A stretch of DNA of 64,000 nucleotides from Brachypodium distachyon (Eukaryota > Streptophyta > Magnoliopsida > Poales > Poaceae). How positions within the stretch are numbered: the first letter of the stretch is position 1; every line of letters starts with the position of its first letter. The stretch is from assembly GCF_000005505.3 (NCBI RefSeq), contig NC_016131.3:16823501-16887500 (forward strand). The letters run 5' to 3'. Positions 57,192-64,000 of this stretch are shown piece by piece. The notes beneath the pieces are model-generated. The model had not been told where the DNA came from, did not search any database, and was given only the letters and a program-made list of their open reading frames with translations. A program made the translations under genes and the position numbers.

Positions 57192-57719
57192 ATGCTGCGC
57201 TTCGTCCTCTTGCTGGTCATGTCATCGCCGGCGCTTCTCGTCGCGGGGGGCGGCGGCGACAGTAACGGCCTGAAGCACGTCCGCTTGTTCATGCACGAGA
57301 CCATCGGCGGCCCCAACCCCACGCTGGTCACGTCCCTGAAGTCCCCGCTGGGCGGCAACGCCACGTTCGGGTCGGTGGGCGTCCTGGACAACGAGCTGCG
57401 TGATGGGCCGGACCCCAAGGGCTCCAAGCTCGTGGGCCGGTTCCAGGGCTTCTTCGCTGGGGCCGGGCTGGTGAGCCCGCCGGGCCTGCTGTCGGCGATG
57501 AACATCCGGTTCACCGCTGGTGAGTGGTGCGGGAGCAGCCTGGCCTTGCTAGGCTCCGTGCCGAGCTTCGGAGCCCCGGTCGAGCGCGCTTTGGTGGGCG
57601 GCACCGGGGACTTTAGGCTGGCACGCGGCTACTCCGTCATGTTAGACCTGGGGAACCCCACGCCGGAGACCGCACTCTTTCAGCTTGATTTGTTTGTGTT
57701 AATGTATCATGCAGCCTGA
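57192..57719 (+). CDS. Dirigent family protein 2
   Basis: The single-exon frame encodes 175 residues. Residues 1-18 (MLRFVLLLVMSSPALLVA) form a signal peptide; a Gly-rich stretch follows. The dirigent domain spans ~27-173, with HVRLFMHET (29-37), VLDNELRDGPDP, GRFQGFFAGAGLVSPPG, GGTGDFRLAR (136-145), GYSVM (146-150) and a C-terminal LFQLDLFVLMYHAA. NAT is a possible glycosylation site. His35-Glu36 occupies the place of the common His-Asp pair. The product is predicted to be secreted and to act on phenoxy radicals; substrate unknown. It is very similar to gene 1, including ~250 bp of promoter. An AATAAA lies at 57795-57800. The most intact of the cluster. Confidence 0.92.
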   Translation: MLRFVLLLVMSSPALLVAGGGGDSNGLKHVRLFMHETIGGPNPTLVTSLKSPLGGNATFGSVGVLDNELRDGPDPKGSKLVGRFQGFFAGAGLVSPPGLLSAMNIRFTAGEWCGSSLALLGSVPSFGAPVERALVGGTGDFRLARGYSVMLDLGNPTPETALFQLDLFVLMYHAA

Positions 57720-57794
57720 TCATTTCTGTGGTGTATCATCTCGTTCATCACGTAACACTGTCTATGTTGTCAAGCGCTCAAATGTTCGTTAACC

Positions 57795-57800
57795 AATAAA
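57795..57800 (+). terminator. Polyadenylation signal of dirigent gene 2
   Basis: AATAAA lies 76 bp after the stop codon, in a suitable position for 3'-end formation. No element of equal quality was found after gene 1. Confidence 0.5.
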
Positions 57801-57864
57801 TTGCGTCTTTCGCATTCGTTTAAAACGGATCATTAATTTGTTTTTTTCAAACATGGTTGATTAT

Positions 57865-57954
57865 GGTGAGAAGGCCGGATCGTCGGTGCTGAAGAAGAAG
57901 ACCTCGCTATAGTTGTTAGAGCCATGCCCGCAACAACTATAATCCGGCCTCACC
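57865..57954. repeat. Nested stem-loop downstream of dirigent gene 2
   Basis: The outer arms are GGTGAG-aa-GGCCGGAT (57865-57880) and ATCCGGCCTCACC (57942-57954); the inner arms are ATAGTTGTT (57909-57917) and AACAACTAT (57932-57940). The pairs are concentric, giving a ~90-nt imperfect hairpin. It may be a small MITE or a transcribed hairpin; no flanking duplication was identified. Confidence 0.6.
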
Positions 57955-59047
57955 GACGCGGTAAGAGGTTTGAGTTGAGGATTGTCGGGTCTTCACCTGC
58001 TAGGAGAAGAGGTGATACGTCTTAATCATATTTAATTTTCTTATCACTTTGCTCAATGTTTTTTTCCTCGATTTGTTGCTTTAATGAATTAAAATTTGAC
58101 AGCAAAACAAGTTTTTTTGGTAATTTTTCACTAACATTTCACTAAATTGCACACTTTCTAAAAGGACACCGTAGGCTTTGCAGTGTGCAAGTAGGTTAAT
58201 AAGAAATTTCAAAAAGGTTGAACACCTGGTAATTAGCGAAACATATTTTATTGTGACGCTTAGAAAATGGCACCACAAATCAAGGAAGACATGACCCAGT
58301 TTTTGATCATTAACTGAACTTAATCTAGAGAAAAGCCAGTTTCAACTAACTCCTGACTTTTTCTGAGAGAGAAATTTCTACCTGCAACTTTTGATTGGAT
58401 TTTAGACCCTCCAGCCCTGCATATCCTGGGTTAGGTGAGTTTGACCATCTTTGACTCTCGGTTTGGGCCGAGTCTAAGGTTTTTTTTTGGGCCGAGTCTA
58501 AGCTAAGCGAGCAAGGTCAGCTGAGTGAATAGAGCAGGCTTCATTAACTGTGTTCTCTTCTTCCCCGGCCCAAACATAGGAACGGTCGCCCTATCTATGA
58601 GGGTACCCTCAATGCATCCAAGGCCGTTCAGCGTTAGGAGATTCCGCGAAACGACTCGAAATCTCCACTGCATAAGCTATATCTAGTCTTGTACGAACCA
58701 AGTGTCTCAGATTTCACATCGTGCTTCTATTGAGTTGGATTAACTTTCGCCTGATCACCATATTATTTGCTAAAAATTCTTTAATTTAAATACAGGACAC
58801 TATCCAATTTTTTCCATTAAATAAACCGTAGGCTTAAACATGGACTAAAAGTAAATTGAAACTAGTCGGGTCTTAAACTCAAGACCTCTGATACCATAAA
58901 GAGCTTCATGTATCGAACCAATTCATCCAAAATTTCAACCTGGCGGAGAAAATATGGCAATCCAATTACAGTTCAACACTCAACTGTGTCATGCCAAGTT
59001 CAAAATAGGTAAAGCCAAAAATAGGAGATTAATTTTTCACATGATAA
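57955..59047. other. Intergenic sequence between dirigent genes 2 and 3
   Basis: This is AT-rich sequence with no supported gene. Near 58860-58905, on the minus strand, TGGTATCAGAG followed by GTCTTGAG resembles the start of a Copia-type primer-binding site or a tRNA-Met-like end, but no LTR was found next to it. Confidence 0.4.
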
Positions 59048-59836
59048 TGTGGTGGTGTCACGAGAGATGCCATAGGATGACTTATGCTGGGGCCGATGGA
59101 CGAAGGAGGATCCGGAGGAGGGAGAAACACACACAAACACACGAGCACACACAGATTTACCCAGGTTCGGAGCCCTCTTGTCGAAGTAAAACTTCTACTC
59201 CTGCTTTGTTGTATAAGCCGAGATATCAAGATCTACAATGGTGCTTATGGAGCAGTTTTTTTGAGGAAGAAGAAAAAGAAGGAAAAAACGCTAGATGTCT
59301 AAGTGTGTGTCCTCCTTCTCCAGGGAAGGGTAGTGCGCTATTTATGTGCCGCACATGTCACACTGACATGTGGACCAAAGGCTAACGTTATCTTCTAAGG
59401 GCCCCGCCGAGCACGCGTCTTGGTTCTCTCCGGGTGGCACCGTAGGGGACAAAACAACTTTACTTTTCCTGGCATCTAGCAACAGGTACTGCAGCCTCCT
59501 GTCAACTTCCGTCATCGATTCTCTTTCGGTGCTTCTTTGCGCAGTCGACTGGCACCACAACGTAAGCAACGACTGCTTTCCCGTGATAAAGATAGCGTTG
59601 TTTTACTTTGCGCCATGCGATGAGGATAAAACCGTTGAGACATCTCGGCGCTAGCCGAGATCAGAGTACTCGTCTTTATCCTGCAATCACATAAGACAAG
59701 ATGGGCATGCCAGCATACACTTGGTATGCCGGCTTAATATTAGTTTGGTTTAAAGATGCCGGCGTTCATACTCGTGCGGGCTTTTCCTTCGTCATCTCGG
59801 CTAAAGGGTGTCGTCATCAGGGTCATCCCCCCGACA
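59048..59836 (-). repeat. Solo LTR D (E1/E3 superfamily)
   Basis: It reads TGTGGTGGTGTCACGAG...CATCCCCCCGACA on the + strand (789 bp), inverse to the E1 LTR. Flanks GATAA (59043-59047) and GAGAA (59837-59841) match at four of five bases, consistent with an aged target duplication. The inverse TATA region (GCGCTATTTATGTGCC) is near 59336. There is no internal element sequence. Confidence 0.83.
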
Positions 59837-60038
59837 GAGAAGGTCATTAAACAAACGCAACATGCACTTTATTAAAAAAAATTCCAAAAACACTTAAACA
59901 CTCGACGACATGCACGCACGGTAAACTTATACCGATCGATATACGATACACGGTTACACGACATATATAAGACATAAATGGAAATCAGACTGGCATGATC
60001 GATGCATCTCCAATTCTCCACGAAACATGTCAACCTAG
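59837..60038. other. 3' flank of dirigent gene 3
   Basis: This short AT-rich segment after the minus-strand stop codon probably holds its 3' untranslated region. It includes AACTTATACCGATCGATATA-type sequence but no clear AATAAA. Confidence 0.35.
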
Positions 60039-60647
60039 CTAGTCCTCGAAGAGGGACTCCGACGAGGAGTCCTCCTCAAGGGACTCCATGATGGTTGCCC
60101 AACGAGGTATCTTCACAAACAGATCGATCCGGTCAACAAGGACGACGGCCCCAGACATGGTGTAGTTCCCTACTGATGTCATAATGGAGTAACCCCGCGC
60201 CATCCTGAAAACCCCGGTGCCTCCCACCAAAGCACGCTCGACCGGAGCCTCGAAATCGAGCACGGGGCCCAACAGCGCAAGCGTGCTCCCGCGGAGCTTG
60301 CCCGCCGTGAACACCACGTTCAACGAGGACATGAGGCCCGGCGGGGACACGAGCCCGGCCCCGACGAAGAGGCCCTGGAGCCTGGCCAGGAGCCTGGAGC
60401 AGGAGCGGTCCGGCCCGTCGCGCAGCTCGTTGTCCAGCACGTTCACCGACCCGAACATGGAGTCGCCGCCCAGCGGGGACTGCACGGACCTCAGCAGCGT
60501 GGCGTCCCGGCCGGAGACGGTCTCGTGCATGTAGAAGCGGATGTGCGTGTACGGCCCGCCGCCGGGGCGCGCCGCGGCGGCCGGCGATGACGAGGAGGCA
60601 GCCAGGAGGAGGAGGAGCAACAGGGAAGCAATTACTGGGATCGACAT
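60039..60647 (-). CDS. Dirigent family protein 3 with acidic C-terminal tail
   Basis: The single-exon frame encodes 202 residues from ATG at 60647. Residues 1-26 (MSIPVIASLLLLLLLAASSS...) form a Leu-rich signal peptide. The dirigent domain follows: THIRFYMHETVSG, GSVNVLDNELRDGPDR, GLFVGAGLVSPPGLMSSLNVVF, VERALVGGTGVFRMARGYSIM, VVLVDRIDLFVKI. Unlike genes 1 and 2 it extends past the domain with PRWATIMESLEEDSSSESLF, a Ser/Glu-rich tail. NYT in GNYTMSG is a possible glycosylation site. It is closest to the pseudogene at 33481. The product is probably secreted; substrate unknown. A TATA box lies at 60755-60764, about 110 bp upstream. Confidence 0.9.
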   Translation of the reverse strand: MSIPVIASLLLLLLLAASSSSPAAAARPGGGPYTHIRFYMHETVSGRDATLLRSVQSPLGGDSMFGSVNVLDNELRDGPDRSCSRLLARLQGLFVGAGLVSPPGLMSSLNVVFTAGKLRGSTLALLGPVLDFEAPVERALVGGTGVFRMARGYSIMTSVGNYTMSGAVVLVDRIDLFVKIPRWATIMESLEEDSSSESLFED

Positions 60648-60754
60648 AGCGTGTTGTGCTTATATGCTGAGCTCGCTCTCTCGCTCGCAACGGCTGAAAT
60701 TAGCAATGCCGATCGAAGCTGAATGCTCTGGTGAGTAGCTTTGCCGTGTGTGTG

Positions 60755-60764
60755 TCTATATATA
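60755..60764 (-). promoter_or_regulatory. TATA box of dirigent gene 3
   Basis: CTATATATAG lies 108 bp upstream of the ATG at 60647 on the minus strand. The surrounding promoter is partly duplicated at 61848-61916 and 62987-63270. Confidence 0.65.
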
Positions 60765-61847
60765 GAGCCCTTTCCCTGCACTGCTCGTCATGGAGGCTTG
60801 GAAGAAAAGAAGATAAAAAAGGCCAAGCTGTGTCATGGATCGGAGACACTCAGACACGTGCGAACAGGTTGGCCCTTGCATCCTTAATTGCATTGCAAGA
60901 TGCATGGGAACGGTCGAGACGAGAGGGTGGCATGGATTGGAGAGTGTACAGCGACTCGATCGCGATGCGTGTACCGAGCTATACCACACAAGTTGCATCA
61001 TTTGCATGCATGCGTGGAAAGCGTGGTTCATGTACCGATCGAGCTGCTTCGATTTGTTTCATTTATCATCACACCAAACTGATCTGGCAATCGGGTTAGT
61101 CACCCAAGTTATGGAGCTTGGGCGCACCACGGGTTTGTCACGTGGATGTAGGGATGGCACCCGCAGGCTATTGATACGAGTGGAGCCTCCTGGTATTTTT
61201 ATCCGTTCACTTTGATTTTTTTTTCAAAAGGGGTTTGAAAAAACCTCCGGCCTATGCATCGTTCACTTTGAGCTTAATTACCCGTCACACTCACCGTATC
61301 CATACACGTCAAATATACTTTTTTTCTCATATTCGCCGGATCGACGGATACCCACAGGTAAAAATACCTTGTTAAAAGTTGAGCACATAGTCGTAAACAA
61401 CAAGATATTTTTTAGAAATCACAGCAATCTTGTAAAAAAACACCACTATATTAGCACATTGTAAACAACAACAACAACAGAACATAAAAACAGTATATCG
61501 CTAAAAAGGGCAACATGTAATGATAAAAACCGCAGCGCATCAGGTTGTCTCATTTCTCTCTCAAGATCGCACACATATGCTAGTTTATTATACGGGAAAA
61601 TTTAGCCGCCGGCCGGGTACGACAATAATGGGTATCCATTTCATAGATAGATTTTTTTTTTTGTATATATCAAACACACGGTTAGGCTCCGTGTCAATGT
61701 GTGAACTTGGTTCGATTGTCTATTTATCGGCGGTGAACTTTTGGTGAGAGTCGCGGAGCAACTGTCCATTTTAGGCCATTTTAAGTTCAGGGGGTGTCCG
61801 TGTGAATTTGTGAACTTGTTCCACATATGTTGCGCACTCGCAGTTCG
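60765..61847. other. Upstream region of dirigent gene 3
   Basis: No supported gene. About 60800-61090 (CATGGATCGGAGACACTCAG, CATGCATGCGTGGAAAGC) is the source or sister of the copy near 63090-63270. The rest is AT-rich with runs of A and T. Confidence 0.4.
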
Positions 61848-61916
61848 CAACTGCTGAAATTAGCAATGCCGAAGCCGAATGCCCTGGTGAGTAGCTACGC
61901 CATGTGTGTGTGTCTA
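61848..61916. repeat. Duplicate of the dirigent gene 3 promoter, left part
   Basis: GCTGAAATTAGCAATGCCGA, GAATGCCCTGGTGAGTAGCT and TGTGTGTGTCTAT match 60695-60757 closely and in the same orientation. The copy is cut at TGTCTATC by the Helitron start at 61917. Confidence 0.8.
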
Positions 61917-62985
61917 TCTATACCAATATATTAAATTGGAGTTGGTGGTGATGGTACGGACGTCGCGGTAGGTCTTTTCATCAAAACTACGAGGGATATG
62001 CCACTCCTGCACGAGAAAAAAAACGTTTCGCTTGGCTGTTGTCAATCCCTGCAAAAAGAAGGCCTCCCGCATCCGAGCTGTCCGCGGCACAGCACCGGCG
62101 ACTTTCCTCAATTTCCCGCAACGGACATGCCCATAGATCCCTCCCCACGCGGCGGCGCAGACGAGCTTCCCGGTCCCTACGGCACAACGCCGGTGACTTC
62201 TCTACATCGCGACATCCCCATCCCACCCCTTCCCACTGCGGCGGTGCTCCCTCCTGCGGCCCTCCTTCTGGTGCCCCTCCCGTTACGCCCCAGTCCGCCT
62301 CCTCCAGTCTCGCATCCCGAGCACAACGAGCAGGCCGTTGCTAGCTAGCTTGCCAAAAAATACTAATGCGTCTCAAAACCAAACGTTACTAAAAGAGGAG
62401 CCAGCGGTGGCGACGGCGTCCATGGGAAGAGCAATGGTCTGTGGCATCGACCACTGCAGAAGGCGGCGGCGCCGTGGGCCACAGCAGGAGGCGGCGGCGG
62501 CGTGTCTGTGGGAAAGGAGGTGGCGGTGGCGCAGTCCACTAGAGGACTAGGAGGCGGCCACTTGAGGTGGAACCAACGGCCAGCGGGAGCCATGGAGTTT
62601 CAGGTAAGCCACGGTATGGGGAAATTGGGTAACGGGCAGAATACGGGAGGGAGAACGCCAGAACGGTGTGCTGAACTGAACCAATTAAAAAGTTAAAATC
62701 TATACCAATATATTAAATTGAAGTTGGTGGTGATGATACGGGCATCGCGGTACGTCACGTCACATAACTTACATCCAATATGCCACCTAATACCCCAGGT
62801 CTTGAAGCCGTCCATCTTCGTCCATCCTCAGCGCAAGCCTGCTCCTCTCGATCTCCCGCACGACATGAGTACAAGCTCCCGTCCTCCTCAGTCCCCACAC
62901 GAAACGGATCTCCCGCTCGAGAAAAATTATTCCGTAGTAACGCACTGACACTCTATTCCGTAGCAACGCAGTGACACTCTACTAG
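61917..62985 (+). mobile_element. Helitron-type insertion, composite with two 5' ends
   Basis: The 5' end TCTATACCAATATATTAAAT at 61917 follows an A. The same end recurs at 62699, also after A. The 3' end at 62982-62985 is CTAG followed by T, preceded by CCGTAGCAACGCAGTGAC, which resembles the 3' hairpin region of grass Helitrons. Non-autonomous Helitrons insert between A and T without target duplication, as seen here. No Rep/helicase is present. 61985-62690 is GC-rich filler with short frames, possibly captured sequence but unrecognised. Confidence 0.65.
62699..62985 (+). mobile_element. Inner short Helitron copy
   Basis: This 287-bp unit starts TCTATACCAATATATTAAAT and shares about 60 bp at its 5' end with 61917 (GAAGTTGGTGGTGATGATAC versus GGAGTTGGTGGTGATGGTAC). 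It ends CACTCTACTAG|T. It could be a complete small non-autonomous Helitron inserted at the end of a larger, 3'-truncated one. Confidence 0.6.
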
Positions 62986-62986
62986 T

Positions 62987-63300
62987 ATTTTAGTATTTAT
63001 AGTTGTTCACTGGCCTGTGCTTCTCGATCGTCACGAAGGCTAAGCTTCCGCCAAAGAGGAAAGAAGAATTTTGTTAGAAAAGACCAAGCGTTCATGGATC
63101 GGAGACGTGCGAACAGGTTGGCCAAGATAGGAGCGATCGACTTGATCGCGATGCGTGTACCAAGCTACACCACACATTTGCGCATGCATGCGTGGAAAGC
63201 ATGGTTCATGTACCGGGCTATACTCTAAATTTGTTCATTTATTATCACACCAACCTTATATGTACATCTGGCCAGATCGCCGGATTCATGGAGCGTGGGA
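62987..63300. repeat. Duplicate of the dirigent gene 3 upstream region, right part
   Basis: CATGGATCGGAGACGTGCGA, GATCGCGATGCGTGTACCAA and CATGCATGCGTGGAAAGC match 60835-61060 in the same order. Together with 61848-61916 it forms one diverged ~380-bp duplicate, split by the Helitron insertion. No dirigent coding sequence accompanies it in the window. Confidence 0.75.
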
Positions 63301-63479
63301 ACACTGCGGGCTTCTCACATGCATGCGTGCATGCGTGCATGAGATCTCATAGGTAGATCTTTTTTTTTATGTTATCATGTACTAGTGTAAAAAATACCTC
63401 ACTAATCCGAAACTCCATTCGTCCCAATTTACATGACTCTCCACGGTTTCAAAAAACTTCTCAAGTGACGGAAACTAGG

Positions 63480-63625
63480 TTGCTGGCGGCGATCACGCCC
63501 ACCACCAACTCTATGTCACTGGTGTTTTTATCACCAGTAAAGTCCTCGTCACTGGTAGTCATAGGGCACCAATGGCGCGCGGGCTTAATACCCGCCAGTG
63601 CCGATTCCTAGACCGCCACTGGAGA
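63480..63625. repeat. Possible CACTA-type subterminal repeats
   Basis: Short direct and inverse copies of a CACTGG/CCAGTG core recur (GTCACTGGTG, ATCACCAGTAA, GTCACTGGTAG, CGCCAGTGCCG, CGCCACTGGAG). This pattern is typical of the ends of grass CACTA DNA transposons. No transposase or clear CACTA terminus is in view. Confidence 0.4.
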
Positions 63626-64000
63626 TGCTTTCATTTTCTCATCGACTCGAGCATTTGAGAATTGATTATCTCTTTGAACCAACGCTTAGATAGCTAGCCT
63701 CTTTGCCAGGGCTGGGCTGTTGACAGTTGTGAATCCACTAGCACTAAGTCTTCTGTTGCCGGTGAATTATGGGTTTACAGTGAGTGAAAGTCGCGGGAGT
63801 AAACTGGCGATTTTATGTTTAGGGTCCGTGTGAACTTGGTGGGCTCGGTTGAACTATCCATCGTGTTTTTTTGGAAGTGTTCACACGCTCTACGTACAGT
63901 TGTGTGCATGCATGCTGGGTTTTTTCTTAAAAGAATGTTGGAACCTCAGGCCTCTACATCAAAATGATGTGCATATCCACATTTTATTAATTTATTAGCA
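63626..64000. other. Right edge of window
   Basis: This is AT-rich sequence with no recognised gene. GTGAACTTGGT and CGGTTGAACTATCCATCG resemble part of 61700-61770, a weak repeat of the sequence around the dirigent promoter copy. Confidence 0.35.

Noticed and set aside
58855..58910. Possible tRNA or Copia primer-binding site (minus strand TGGTATCAGAG)
   Set aside because: No cloverleaf could be formed and no LTR end lies beside it; the motif alone is too short.
61998..62348. A 116-residue frame inside the Helitron
   Set aside because: It is Pro-rich without a recognised domain and is overlapped by an equally long frame in another phase. It is mentioned only as possible captured filler.

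Overview
The window looks like a gene-poor, transposon-packed stretch of a grass nuclear genome, most likely a cool-season grass with a large genome. Nested Ty3/Gypsy elements of the Tat type (dual RNase H and antisense gene), long GC-rich solo LTRs, a Stowaway-type MITE, a Helitron and a dirigent gene cluster all fit that. No bacterial, organellar or tRNA/rRNA genes were seen. About 50 kb of the 64 kb is LTR-retrotransposon sequence.

Layout. (1) 110-30516 is one Tat-type element on the + strand, here called E1. It has LTRs at 110-904 and 29709-30516 and a CAAAA target duplication at 105-109 and 30517-30521. A solo LTR (S1, 2433-5774) lies in its gag. Its pol is cut at 8376, where a second family (E2) occupies 8377-27270. 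The E2 block contains a reverse-strand element (E2R, 8377-15934 plus 24063-27270) and, inside it, the LTR-gag-pol part of a forward element (E2b, 15935-24062). (2) 30517-33952 holds a MITE, a probable non-LTR retroposon and a broken dirigent gene. (3) 33953-54159 holds a solo LTR followed by a second E1-type element on the minus strand (E3, 34754-54159). E3 carries two more solo LTRs of the S family (S2 and S3), both with perfect 5-bp target duplications. (4) 54160-64000 is the gene-bearing end. It has a tandem pair of dirigent genes on the + strand (55744-56238 and 57192-57719), a third on the minus strand (60039-60647), a further solo LTR, a duplicated dirigent promoter interrupted by Helitron sequence, and possible CACTA subterminal repeats.

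How the parts work. E1, E2R, E2b and E3 have the usual gag-protease-RT-RNase H-integrase order. Their RNase H region has a second, archaeal-type RNase H domain, which marks the Tat lineage. All coding regions seen carry stops, frameshifts or deletions, so none looks autonomous. E1, E3 and E2R also carry a multi-exon gene on the opposite strand between pol and the 3' LTR. Its N-terminal part resembles the 'putative gypsy type transposon' domain family and its C-terminal part is coiled-coil-like. The only probable host genes are the dirigent genes, whose family directs stereoselective coupling of phenoxy radicals in lignan or lignin-type metabolism, normally outside the plasma membrane.

Limits. 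Family names rest on motif recognition, not database searches. Divergence comments are by-eye comparisons within this window. Intron borders in the antisense genes rest on GT/AG signals and comparison between copies.
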